This document shows, in pieces, positions 7,265 through 16,377 of a stretch of DNA of 30,929 nt. Under the pieces are notes generated by a model. That model was not told the origin of the DNA, searched no databases, and saw nothing but the letters and a program-made list of their open reading frames with translations. The stretch is from IMG/VR virus record IMGVR_UViG_3300004770_000064, positions 1-30,929 of that record; one strand, 5' to 3'. Origin of the DNA: a virus. The position numbers and the translations under genes were made by a program. The first letter of the stretch is position 1. Every line of letters starts with the position of its first letter.

Positions 7265-7597
7265 TTACGCAGACCAAGGAAGTCCAGTATTACTTGGTAC
7301 GATTGGTGGATTAATAATTCTATTGATTTGATCCTGTAATGCGCCTTCGATAGCCTGAACTTGGTTAGTATCTTCTTGGATCCAACCTAAAACAATTGCT
7401 GGAGTTAAATCGGCATATGCAATGAAGGTGTTTTGGCTAGGTTCTACAGGAAAATTATTCATTCTGTTCATTGAAACGGTAGTATTTGAAGTACTATCAG
7501 TTGCTTCAACAGTATAACGCACCATAGTAACATACTCTGGTGTTGGTGTAGGCATTGTGTACATATCTGTTATTGCCCAATTATAAGTTACATTCAT
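7265..7597 (-). CDS. Small phage protein, possibly fibre-associated
   Basis: The 110-residue protein begins NVTYNWAITDMYTMP, continues with a strand pattern EYVTMVRYTVEATDS, a loop, then FIAYADLTPAIVLGWIQED and ends INPPIVPSNTGLPW. This architecture (a short beta-sandwich, then 'Y-DLT-VLGWI' and a C-terminal 'GLPW') is one I associate with a widespread small phage family of unknown function, possibly DUF7936. It is preceded by AAAGGAG and by its own candidate late promoter overlapping the stop codon of the 2074-residue gene. Adjacency to the fibre genes suggests a structural or fibre-assembly role; this is inference. Confidence 0.75.
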   Translation of the reverse strand: MNVTYNWAITDMYTMPTPTPEYVTMVRYTVEATDSTSNTTVSMNRMNNFPVEPSQNTFIAYADLTPAIVLGWIQEDTNQVQAIEGALQDQINRIINPPIVPSNTGLPWSA

Positions 7598-7619
7598 TTT
7601 ACTTCTCCTTTAAAGTGTT

Positions 7620-7627
7620 TATTTATT
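7620..7627 (-). promoter_or_regulatory. Candidate late promoter overlapping a stop codon
   Basis: The minus strand reads AATAAATA, fitting NATAAATA. Its first bases are shared with the TAA stop (7628-7626) of the 2074-residue gene. The ATG of the 110-residue gene lies 23 bases past the box, with AAAGGAG between them. Confidence 0.55.
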
Positions 7628-10600
7628 AAGCAAAGTTACCATAAGAAGCACCGGTACTTAAATCGGTTATCAAGAACATTGAACCTACCGTGGAAGTAAC
7701 AGTACCAGCAGAATCAGTCACAACAAATTGTAACCTGGTGTTGGCTGCTACCATAACAGTACCATCAATAATTGCAGCATATGTTCCGTTGTTGGTTAAT
7801 GATGCCGATGCCGTTGATGTGGTTGTTGCTGCACCTGAAGCATTAATGTGAATTACACCGCCTGCCAAGTTGGCGGTTGATCCTGTTGGTGCAATAGTTA
7901 CAAAAGCCGATAGTGGTATAAAGTTAGTAGACGCTGAATTTGAGAATGAAAATATTACAGTACCAGCAGTTGCTTTAGTAAACAATAAATGATATTTTAT
8001 ATGGTACATATGGTTCTGTACCAAATACGGCCGGTTATTACCGCCAAAGAAAGTATCAGCACCTGAAGCAACCGTTGCAGCATTAGCAGAAGTTAAGTTA
8101 GCGTACTGTGATGAATGAATAATCATACGACCTGAGCCGTTTGATGTGTTGGCGGTAACATACAATACAGTACCGTCATACTCATGTGCGCCTTGAGTTT
8201 GTGTGGTTAATAATGTACCGCCAACGTTGAATGATATGGGTGGCGATGTTGATGTGCCAAGAGATAAATTAGCTGTACCGCCAATATATACGTTACCAGC
8301 AACACCAACACCACCAGAAACAATCAAAGCACCAGTTGAAGGCGATGTAGAAGTATTGGCCGCCAACACAGAAAGCACACCATTTGGATCTAATTGCATC
8401 CTGGAAACACCAGGAGTAAACCAACGGAATGTTCCAGCACTATTATCTATTTGCCAGTTTTGTGATGCGGTACCATTAAAGAACCCAAATCTTGGAGTTG
8501 GAGTTCCACTTCCAGCAACTCCAACAGCTGCAGAAATAACGGTTGAACTTTCATCAAAATATCCTTGAAATTGTCCAGAACCGTTTGCTATTACATTTCC
8601 ATTTGCTCCAACACCACCAGAAATAACTATAGCACCAGTAGTATATGTTGTGTTCTTTATTGTGTTTGAAACTAACAAATATCCAGCAGAGTTGACTGTA
8701 ATTACAGGACCAATGTTAGCTACTCCAGTATTGGCTTTAGCAAATGCAGCGTTAGCCTGAGCAAAGATAATTGCCATGTTGGCATTGGCAGTATTGAGTA
8801 AAGAGAACGCTAAAGCTGAGTTGGCGTTAGCAGTATTTAAACCACCTTGGAGATAAATTGTGTTAGCTACAGAAGAACCAGCAGTTGTTTGAATTGTACC
8901 ATCACCAAAAGTAATACTGTTTGCCGCAGCAAGAACAATATTACCTGAATATAAATTTCCTGTAATACCTGCACCACCAGAAATTACTAAAGCACCTGTA
9001 GCATTTGACGTTGATGTGGTCGTACTAAGAATACGGTGAGTTGTAGTCGTGTTTATTAAATTAAATGAACCATTAGGATATAAGTAACTTTGTGCGGCAC
9101 CGTTATTCCAAAAACTTAAAGGAAGATATGTTCCTGATCCGTTAACACCAGACACTAATTGAACATCGGTTGTATTTGCAGCAATTAAAATCTTACTAGC
9201 ATTAGTTAAGTCTGCGGTGTTTGCAGCTTGCCAGCTTGATGCTGACACTCCTGCAGCAGGACTTCCATTAGGTACTGCATAAATTCCTGTTGGTGTGTTT
9301 AGTGTTTGTGTTTGGAATATAGTTCTGGAATTTAATGTGGTGTTTGAAAAATCACCAGTAAAGTATGAACCTTGGCCCATTGTAATATTGCCGGTTATAC
9401 CCATACCACCAGAAACAACTAAAGCACCTGTAGTGTTTGATGTTGATGCTTTTGTATTGGAAACAAACAAATATCCAGCAGAGTTAACTGTGATTACTGG
9501 ACCAAGGTTGGCTACACCGCTACCACCTGTGGCTGGTGTAGTATAAGTTAACTCTTTGGTTGTTGTGTTATAGTATACGGATTGTGTTGTATTACCAGCA
9601 CAAACACGGATTGGATTAATGTAGAGACCAGATTGAGTTGGGTTTAATGCGGTACAAGAAGCATTGATAGCAATACTCTTGGTGGTTTGATTAGTTTGGC
9701 CAGCATATGGACCGATAGCAACTGAATATTGGCCTTGTGCTGTATATCCTGAACAACGACCTATAGCAACCGCACAAGTTCTCTGCCTACAATTACCAGC
9801 ATTAACACCAATAGCGACTGAAAAATTATTTTGTGATGTATACGCAGCATTTAATCCAATAGCAACCGTAGATTGTCCTTGCGTTATTCTACCTGCAGCT
9901 GCACCAATTGCTACAGAATAATTATTTTGACATGTGGCACCAGCATAAACACCAATAGCAACAGATTGGCATCCTTGCGCTGCGTATCCTGCACATTGAC
10001 CAATGGCTACAGCTTGAGCTCTTTGTCTACAATAACCAGCAGTTTGGCCAATAGCAACAGAAGAAGCATTTTGAGATTGGTAACCAGCATTTTTACCAAT
10101 AGCAATTGCACAAATTCTTTGGCGGCAGAAACCAGCATGATAACCAAGAGCAACCGAATAAGCATTTTGAGATGTTTGTCCAGCACCAACTCCAATAGCA
10201 ATTGCTTGACATTTCTGATTGTTATATCCTGAAGCTTGGCCAATAGCAATTGCTTGTCCGCCCTGTAATGTTTGTCCTGCGCCATATCCAATACTTACAG
10301 CTCCACCGGATTGATTGCAAAATCCAGAATATTTTCCAATAGCAATTGAAAAACATACTTGGTTTGTTTGGCCTGCACAAGTACCAATAGCAACTGTACA
10401 TAATCCTTGTGCTATTTGTCCTGCACTATGTCCTATAGCAACCGCACAAGCTCTCTGTCTACAATTACCAGCAGAAGAACCAATAGCAACAGATGAAGCA
10501 TTTTGGCCTGTTTGACCAGCATTAAGTCCAATAGCAACTGATTGTGAACCTTGATTATTAACACCCGCTTGTCTACCAATAGCAACTGATTGACAAGCTT

Positions 10601-13600
10601 GTGCTGTATATCCTGCACCAGCACCAATAGCAACACTATAGCATCCTTGAGCCGTTTGTCCAGCACCATATCCAATAGCAACTGCTTGAGTTCTTTGCCT
10701 ACAATTGCCTGCTTGAAAACCAATAGAAACTGAATAAGCATTTTGAGAAGTTTGTCCAGCAAGTCGCCCTATAGCAATTGTAGCACATCCTTGATTAGAA
10801 CCTCCTGATTGTTGACCAATTGCAATCGCACAAGGTTTTTGTTGACATATACCAGCATTATAACCAATAGCAACAGCCCAATTGCCTTGACAAACTATAC
10901 CAGTTCGTGGACCAATAGCAACTGCTTGAATCCCTTGAGCCGTTTTACCAGAACATTTACCTATAGCAACCGCACAAGCTCTTTGACGACAGTAACCAGC
11001 ACAAGCACCTATAGCAATAGATTGTGCGTTTTGATTTTGAAAACCAGCAGCGTAACCAATAGATATTGATTTGGTTCCTTGTGTGTAATATCCGGATACA
11101 CAACCAATAGCTATAGCTTGAATTTTTTGGCAATTTTGACCAGCAGAAGGACCAATAGCAACCGCAGAAGTTCCTTGATTTAAATATCCTGCACATTTAC
11201 CAACTGCGGTTGCTTGGCAACCTTGAGCCGTTTTACCAGAACAATGTCCTATAGCAACTGCACAGGCTCTTTGTCTACAATTACCAGCTTGATTACCAAT
11301 AGCAATGGAATTGGTATTTTGTGTTATCCTACCTGCACAACGACCTATAGCAACTGCACATCCTTTTTGTCCTGTATATCCTGAATTGGTACCAATTGCA
11401 ATCGCACAAGCATATTGGCGTACATAACCAGCATTATATCCAATAGCGGTTGATTTAGTATTTTGATATTGAAGGCCCGCACCGTTACCTATAGCAATTG
11501 CACATTGATATTGACGTTGTGAACCAGCACTATTACCTATAGCAATTGAATTTGTATTTTGCCCAACTTGACCTGCGGCATACCCAACGGCTACTGCATA
11601 AGCTTTTTGACATTGATATCCAGTTGCTGGACCAACAGCAACTGCTCCTGCACATTGATTCAATTTGCCCGAACAAATACCTATAGCAACCGAACAACAT
11701 TTTTGACTACACTTACCTGCACATTTACCGATAGCAATTGCAGAACCACCTTGAGCCGTTTTACCTGCACATCGACCTATAGCAACCGCACAGGCTCTTT
11801 GCCTACAAATACCAGCACAACGACCAATAGCGACTGAATAAGCATTTTGTGATGTTAATCCTGCATTTGGACCAATAGCAACGGAAGAACTACCTTGAGC
11901 CGTTTTACCTGCTTGATTTCCAATAGCAATTGCACAAGCTCTTTGCCTACATTGACCAGCACAATAACCAACGGCAACTGAATAAGTATTTTGAGATTGA
12001 TAACCAGCTTGTTGACCAATAGCAATACCAGCAAAACCTTGTGTTGTAAATCCTGCAGCTTGACCAATAGCAATACCATAAGAGCATTGATTTAGATAAC
12101 CAGCAATACCTCCAATAGCAATTGAACTACCGCCTTGGGATTGACTGCCTGCAGCTTGACCAATAGCAACCGCACAAGCTCTTTGTCGGCAAGAGCCAGC
12201 ACCATTACCAATAGCAACAGCGTAATTGTTTTGTGATTGAATACCAGATTGATTACCAATAGCTACAGACGCAATACCTTGTGCTGTCTGACCTGCACAA
12301 GTACCAATAGCAACCGCAGAAGCTCTTTGGCGGCATTGACCAGCAGATTGGCCAATAGCTACCGAGTAAGAATTTTGCGATTGGTATCCTGCGGCATTAC
12401 CGATAGCAATTGCTTTACAACCTTGTGATTGTGCTCCTGCACAAGAACCAACAGAAACCGCACAAGCTCTTTGGCGTTGCTGACCGGCATTATGTCCAAT
12501 AGAAATTGCACCACTATTTTGTGATAGTAACGCTGCGCATCTTCCAATAGCAATAGTATTACAACCTTGTGCGGTTTGTCCGGCATTAGAACCAATAGCA
12601 AGTGCTTGAGTTCTTTGTCTACAACTACCAGCACCAGAACCAATAGCAACTGAGTAAGAATTTTGATATTGATTTCCAGCGTTACCACCAATAGCGATTG
12701 CACATGCACCTTGACACGCTTGAGCACTATTTTGACCAATAGCAATTGATACTGCACCTTGTTTATACCCTCCAGCATTTAAACCAATGGAAACAGTACT
12801 TGCTCCTTGTAAGCATCGGCCTGCACCAGAACCAATAGCCACAGCCCAAATTCCTTGAGCTGTTGTTCCTGCGCTTGCTCCTATAGCAACTGCACAAGCT
12901 CTTTGCCTACATTGACCAGCACCAATACCGATAGCAACCGAGTAAGAATTTTGAGATTGTGAACCGGCCGATGAGCCAATAGCAACCGAATGACATCCTT
13001 GTGCTATTTGACCTGCATTGGTGCCCATACTAATTCCACCAGCGCCTTGATTGCTGTTACCAGCATTAAATCCTAGAGCAAGAGCGTATAAATTTTGATT
13101 TGTTGCGCCAGCATAAATCCCAATAGCAACTGCAGCACATAATTGATCCGTTTTGCCTGCATTACAACCTATAGCAACTGCTTGAGTTCTTTGCCTGCAT
13201 CTACCAGCACAAGAACCAATAGCAACTGATTGTGCATTTTGTGATAGATATCCAGCATTACTACCAATAGCAACTGCTTGAGCTCTCTGTCTACAGTAAC
13301 CAGCTTGATAACCAACGGCAACGGAGTAAGCATTTTGTCCTGTTTGACCAGCATTAAGACCTAATGTAACCTGAGTGTTTGTTGTTCGGATTTGCTGAAC
13401 AACTAAGGTATTATTAGAAGTAAAGAATTGAATGTTACCTGTGTTGCTTAAGTAACCTGTTGTGTTAGCAAAGATTACTGAATTGGCTAGATAACCTGAT
13501 GCGGATAATCCTCCGCCACCGCCTGTATTTGCTTTATCAAATATAATCTTACCATCAATAATAACTGTTTTTGATGTTGTGTTGGCCGAAATAGAAATAC

Positions 13601-13850
13601 CATTTGTACCAACAAAACCTAAAGTATCTATTGATGATGTAGCAAGAATGAGTGAGGAGTTTGCATTAATTGTTGCAAAAGAATTAGGTGCGGATCCTGT
13701 AGAAAAGGCAGTAATGGATCCTACATTATTTTTGTAGTATAACTTACCATCAGCATAGTTAATAGCAATTTCACCATTTGCTAAAGCACTTGGTGCATTT
13801 CCTGGTGTTGCTGATTTTTTGAGTAGTAGTGTGGTATTTGCTATAGCCAT
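7626..13850 (-). CDS. Giant fibre/adhesin with 77 x 16-residue Cys-rich beta-solenoid repeats
   Basis: This 2074-residue virion protein has four zones. Residues 1-50 (NTTLLLKKSATPG, LANGEIAINYADGKLYYKN) form an N-terminal module also found in two neighbouring proteins, probably for docking. Residues 161-1392 hold 77 consecutive 16-residue units of the type VAIGxxAGxxxQxxxx, resembling YadA/Hep_Hag head repeats of trimeric adhesins, which use a 14-residue unit. Residues about 1470-1850 contain four spaced copies of a TGALVVSGG-type cassette. The last ~175 residues (GRMIIHSSQY, HIKYHLLFTKA, MFLITDL) look like a beta-sandwich tip. The array holds about 74 Cys, almost none elsewhere. The start is ATG, three bases after the previous gene's stop. 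It is most likely a host-binding fibre; trimerisation is inferred from the repeat type. Confidence 0.88.
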   Translation of the reverse strand: MAIANTTLLLKKSATPGNAPSALANGEIAINYADGKLYYKNNVGSITAFSTGSAPNSFATINANSSLILATSSIDTLGFVGTNGISISANTTSKTVIIDGKIIFDKANTGGGGGLSASGYLANSVIFANTTGYLSNTGNIQFFTSNNTLVVQQIRTTNTQVTLGLNAGQTGQNAYSVAVGYQAGYCRQRAQAVAIGSNAGYLSQNAQSVAIGSCAGRCRQRTQAVAIGCNAGKTDQLCAAVAIGIYAGATNQNLYALALGFNAGNSNQGAGGISMGTNAGQIAQGCHSVAIGSSAGSQSQNSYSVAIGIGAGQCRQRACAVAIGASAGTTAQGIWAVAIGSGAGRCLQGASTVSIGLNAGGYKQGAVSIAIGQNSAQACQGACAIAIGGNAGNQYQNSYSVAIGSGAGSCRQRTQALAIGSNAGQTAQGCNTIAIGRCAALLSQNSGAISIGHNAGQQRQRACAVSVGSCAGAQSQGCKAIAIGNAAGYQSQNSYSVAIGQSAGQCRQRASAVAIGTCAGQTAQGIASVAIGNQSGIQSQNNYAVAIGNGAGSCRQRACAVAIGQAAGSQSQGGSSIAIGGIAGYLNQCSYGIAIGQAAGFTTQGFAGIAIGQQAGYQSQNTYSVAVGYCAGQCRQRACAIAIGNQAGKTAQGSSSVAIGPNAGLTSQNAYSVAIGRCAGICRQRACAVAIGRCAGKTAQGGSAIAIGKCAGKCSQKCCSVAIGICSGKLNQCAGAVAVGPATGYQCQKAYAVAVGYAAGQVGQNTNSIAIGNSAGSQRQYQCAIAIGNGAGLQYQNTKSTAIGYNAGYVRQYACAIAIGTNSGYTGQKGCAVAIGRCAGRITQNTNSIAIGNQAGNCRQRACAVAIGHCSGKTAQGCQATAVGKCAGYLNQGTSAVAIGPSAGQNCQKIQAIAIGCVSGYYTQGTKSISIGYAAGFQNQNAQSIAIGACAGYCRQRACAVAIGKCSGKTAQGIQAVAIGPRTGIVCQGNWAVAIGYNAGICQQKPCAIAIGQQSGGSNQGCATIAIGRLAGQTSQNAYSVSIGFQAGNCRQRTQAVAIGYGAGQTAQGCYSVAIGAGAGYTAQACQSVAIGRQAGVNNQGSQSVAIGLNAGQTGQNASSVAIGSSAGNCRQRACAVAIGHSAGQIAQGLCTVAIGTCAGQTNQVCFSIAIGKYSGFCNQSGGAVSIGYGAGQTLQGGQAIAIGQASGYNNQKCQAIAIGVGAGQTSQNAYSVALGYHAGFCRQRICAIAIGKNAGYQSQNASSVAIGQTAGYCRQRAQAVAIGQCAGYAAQGCQSVAIGVYAGATCQNNYSVAIGAAAGRITQGQSTVAIGLNAAYTSQNNFSVAIGVNAGNCRQRTCAVAIGRCSGYTAQGQYSVAIGPYAGQTNQTTKSIAINASCTALNPTQSGLYINPIRVCAGNTTQSVYYNTTTKELTYTTPATGGSGVANLGPVITVNSAGYLFVSNTKASTSNTTGALVVSGGMGITGNITMGQGSYFTGDFSNTTLNSRTIFQTQTLNTPTGIYAVPNGSPAAGVSASSWQAANTADLTNASKILIAANTTDVQLVSGVNGSGTYLPLSFWNNGAAQSYLYPNGSFNLINTTTTHRILSTTTSTSNATGALVISGGAGITGNLYSGNIVLAAANSITFGDGTIQTTAGSSVANTIYLQGGLNTANANSALAFSLLNTANANMAIIFAQANAAFAKANTGVANIGPVITVNSAGYLLVSNTIKNTTYTTGAIVISGGVGANGNVIANGSGQFQGYFDESSTVISAAVGVAGSGTPTPRFGFFNGTASQNWQIDNSAGTFRWFTPGVSRMQLDPNGVLSVLAANTSTSPSTGALIVSGGVGVAGNVYIGGTANLSLGTSTSPPISFNVGGTLLTTQTQGAHEYDGTVLYVTANTSNGSGRMIIHSSQYANLTSANAATVASGADTFFGGNNRPYLVQNHMYHIKYHLLFTKATAGTVIFSFSNSASTNFIPLSAFVTIAPTGSTANLAGGVIHINASGAATTTSTASASLTNNGTYAAIIDGTVMVAANTRLQFVVTDSAGTVTSTVGSMFLITDLSTGASYGNFA
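9675..13370 (-). repeat. Array of 77 tandem 48-base (16-residue) repeats
   Basis: The array encodes residues 161-1392 of the giant fibre. Every unit is exactly 16 residues, with no insertion or deletion from first to last. Position 4 is Gly and position 12 is Gln in all 77 units; positions 1-3 are mostly V/I-A-I, and 7-8 mostly A-G. Cys recurs at positions 6, 10, 14 and 15. Fifteen units carry CRQR at positions 10-13. The array ends at IAINASC, where the Gly is replaced and the pattern stops. DNA similarity between units is also high, with phrases such as 'ccaatagcaac' recurring on the plus strand. Confidence 0.97.
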
Positions 13851-13853
13851 ATT

Positions 13854-14390
13854 TTAAAAAGTTCCAGCATCCTTTATTTCTTCTTTTACTTCCGGTTTTG
13901 ATTCAAGTTTTACTTCTACTTTTACTGTTTTTACTTCATCAATTTTCTTACGCTTGGCTGGACTTAACTGCAAATATTCAATTTGATCATTCAATTTTTT
14001 AATGGACTTCTCATAACTACTACGAGTTTTTTGATGTTCTTCTCGTTCTTTTATCAATTCACTTCTAAAAGTATCTATATGTTGAACTTGGTGTTTAACA
14101 TTTTCATATTCAGACTTTAAAGCACCAATATCATTTAATTGTTTTTCCAACTCAGAAATTCTATTTAAATGTCCGTTAATAGTTTGTTCTAAATTAATTT
14201 CATTAGAATTTTTACCATTATTTAAGTTTTCAATTTCTTGTTTTAGACCTTCAATTACTGATGTCTGTTCGTTTAGAATTTCTTCAGTAACTTTTGCATT
14301 AGCCTGCAAAGAAATATTTCTAATGACAGCATCAGTCATTGTTCCAGTTAAAATTTCAACATAATGATTGACGTAATTTCCATTTTCCAT
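13854..14390 (-). CDS. Coiled-coil protein of the fibre block
   Basis: The 178-residue protein begins ENGNYVNHYVEILTGTMTDA, followed by VIRNISLQANAKVTEEILNE, a start I associate with hypothetical proteins in aquatic T4-like phages. Residues about 35-135 are a long charged helix with heptad-like Leu/Ile spacing (IENLNNGKN, ISELEKQLNDI), consistent with a coiled coil. The C-terminus is Lys/Glu/Val-rich and probably disordered (VKTVKVEVKLESKPEVKEE). I chose ATG at 14390 over the upstream TTG (14396) because AGGAG at 14401-14397 abuts the TTG but is 6 bases from the ATG. The stop lies three bases before the giant fibre start, so the two are probably coupled. A scaffold or fibre-assembly chaperone is possible, but function is unknown. 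Confidence 0.82.
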   Translation of the reverse strand: MENGNYVNHYVEILTGTMTDAVIRNISLQANAKVTEEILNEQTSVIEGLKQEIENLNNGKNSNEINLEQTINGHLNRISELEKQLNDIGALKSEYENVKHQVQHIDTFRSELIKEREEHQKTRSSYEKSIKKLNDQIEYLQLSPAKRKKIDEVKTVKVEVKLESKPEVKEEIKDAGTF

Positions 14391-14422
14391 ACTCAACTCC
14401 TATCATAAAAGTAATTATAATC

Positions 14423-14430
14423 TATTTATT
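14423..14430 (-). promoter_or_regulatory. Candidate late promoter for the coiled-coil protein and giant fibre
   Basis: The minus strand reads AATAAATA in the 52-base gap upstream of the coiled-coil gene, fitting NATAAATA. The leader would be about 25-30 bases and includes the AGGAG at 14401-14397. Confidence 0.55.
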
Positions 14431-14442
14431 TACTACTCCAAA

Positions 14443-16377
14443 TCAGAAAACGCCACCGTCAAGTGCAGAGCTCCAAACAGGAACTCCGGTATTTGTTACA
14501 GTTAAAATTTCATTAGAATAAGCTTGGTCAGAAGTACCGGCGGCAGCAGTAACACCTAATGCACCTGTGCCGTTACCGTATGTGATACCGTTTGTAGTCG
14601 CACTAGCAAATCCTGTACCGCCTTGACTTACTGTTAATCCAGAAATTGCTTGCCATGCTGCAGCAGTTACACGACCATAAGCATCAATAGTTAAACCAGC
14701 AAGTGTTGTATTGGTACCGTATGTGCCGGTATTTGAATAAGAACTGTTTGCTAATGAAGCAAGTGATGTTGTACCATTACCAATTACAATCTGACCATTT
14801 GTAAATGATGTTGCACCTGTACCGCCACGGGTCAAAGGTAGTGTACCAGAAACAATATTAGTTGCTGCATCAATCTGAATCTGTGTGTTCGAGATTGCAG
14901 TAACTTGACCAAGAGCATTGGTAGAAATTACTGGAACATAACTTGCACCACCTTGTGTAGCATATGCAGTTTGGTTTGCCGATGTTAAGAACGATGTACC
15001 ATTATAGTATAACAATCCGTTCTGTGCATATGAAGCAGAATTTGTACCGCCACGAGCAATTGGGAATGTACCAGAAATAACTTGTGAAGCATCAATTGCA
15101 ATTGCATTATTAGAAACAGTAGAAACACGACCAAATCCGTCAGTTGTAATTACTTGAGTATAAGAAGGTGAACCATATGTACCAGCAGTACCCGTATTGG
15201 CCAAAGAAACAATCGATGTGCCATTGAAGTAAGTAATCTGATTGTTGGTAAACGAAGAACCGTTTGTACCACCAGAAGAAATTCCTAATGGTGTTGTTAG
15301 TGTTAATGACCCAGCAGCAATTGAACCAGCAGCAGTAATTGCACCACTTGATACATCAATACCACCAACTTTGATTACATCATATACAGTATTTGCTTCA
15401 CCAAAGTTTACTGTTGTTGTTGGCTCAGTAGAAACGTTAGAGAACAATTTCCATTTATTGTCGTTATAATCACGAACAAAACCAGTATGCTGATAGTGTG
15501 AAGTATCGCCTGTGTGGCCAGTACCAACAAAGTGACCAACAAAACCAAGGTCAACTACGTTACTATTATTATTAGCAGCCAAGTAAATAATTGGATCGCC
15601 AATATTTAATGTTTGTGTTGCATTTGTTTGGTAAATATTACCAGAAACATACATATTGGTTACGTTTAATACACCACCAATAGACATATTATTGGTTGGT
15701 AAATTGATATCAGTACTAAATGTTTGTGGACCAACAGAAGTTGTATTAGTACGAGCAATTGTTGTATCAGTAGAAATTGTTACTGTGTTTGGTGTAACTG
15801 TGCTGGTAATACCATTGGTGCCTTTGACAAAGAAAGTTGCACCACCGTTGATAGTATTACTTGTCGTACCATCAGAAATATTAAATGAGGTTGCAATAGT
15901 CTGTGAAGAAACAGAAAGAATACGACCGTTTGCACCATATTGAATAACAGGAACACTAGTAGAAGAACCTACTGTTCCACCAGATAATCCTGGAACAGCA
16001 TTAAGTGAAGCACTAAGAGCAACTGCTGAAGTACCATTGAATCCAACAGCAGATGCTGAAATATCACCACCAGTAATAGAGAAATTCTGAGAAGTATCTA
16101 AAGCAACGGCAGTATTAGAAACACCAAAAAGACGACCATAGAAAGCACCATTGGCATCACGTTTGACTAAGGTACTTGCGGTATTTGCGTTGGTTGCATT
16201 GTTTACTGTATTGAAGGTGTTAAGACCACCAATTGCAACCGCACCGTCACCAGTAGGAGTACCAATGAAGAAGTTATTGGATGAATACGAGTAGGCAATT
16301 TCACCAGCTTTTAATGATCCTGGTGTTGCTGTGGTACTCGAGCGTTTGACTAAAATACTGGTATTAGAGATAGCCAT
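14443..16377 (-). CDS. Fibre-type structural protein with GGTGA repeats
   Basis: The 644-residue protein starts AISNTSILVKRSS, then PGSLKAGEIAYSYSSNNFFI, the same docking-type module as in the giant fibre. The centre has NATNANTASTLVKRDANGAF, common in fibre shafts, and a distinctive segment DPIIYLAANNNSNVVDLGFV with GHFVGTGHTGDTSHYQHTGF, followed by WKLFSNVSTEPTTTVNF. This resembles a segment I associate with other aquatic phage fibres. The C-terminal third holds repeated units of the type LTRGGTGATSFTNGQIVIGN, each followed by Y-GNGT-S and IDA-GRV stretches. I see no Cys, in contrast to the giant fibre. The gene has its own candidate late promoter and an AAGGAAG ribosome binding site. Its exact place on the virion is unknown. 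Confidence 0.8.
   Translation of the reverse strand: MAISNTSILVKRSSTTATPGSLKAGEIAYSYSSNNFFIGTPTGDGAVAIGGLNTFNTVNNATNANTASTLVKRDANGAFYGRLFGVSNTAVALDTSQNFSITGGDISASAVGFNGTSAVALSASLNAVPGLSGGTVGSSTSVPVIQYGANGRILSVSSQTIATSFNISDGTTSNTINGGATFFVKGTNGITSTVTPNTVTISTDTTIARTNTTSVGPQTFSTDINLPTNNMSIGGVLNVTNMYVSGNIYQTNATQTLNIGDPIIYLAANNNSNVVDLGFVGHFVGTGHTGDTSHYQHTGFVRDYNDNKWKLFSNVSTEPTTTVNFGEANTVYDVIKVGGIDVSSGAITAAGSIAAGSLTLTTPLGISSGGTNGSSFTNNQITYFNGTSIVSLANTGTAGTYGSPSYTQVITTDGFGRVSTVSNNAIAIDASQVISGTFPIARGGTNSASYAQNGLLYYNGTSFLTSANQTAYATQGGASYVPVISTNALGQVTAISNTQIQIDAATNIVSGTLPLTRGGTGATSFTNGQIVIGNGTTSLASLANSSYSNTGTYGTNTTLAGLTIDAYGRVTAAAWQAISGLTVSQGGTGFASATTNGITYGNGTGALGVTAAAGTSDQAYSNEILTVTNTGVPVWSSALDGGVF

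Noticed and set aside
9873-12778. Many Leu-rich (minus strand) and Ser/Thr/Cys-rich (plus strand) open frames inside the giant fibre
   Set aside because: They are the other frames of the 48-base repeat: a unit length divisible by three keeps stop codons out of alternative frames. They have no ribosome binding sites and their sequences simply repeat with the array.
9675-13370. CRISPR-like regularly spaced repeats
   Set aside because: The 48-base period is entirely coding and in frame, there are no unrelated spacers, and no cas genes are nearby.
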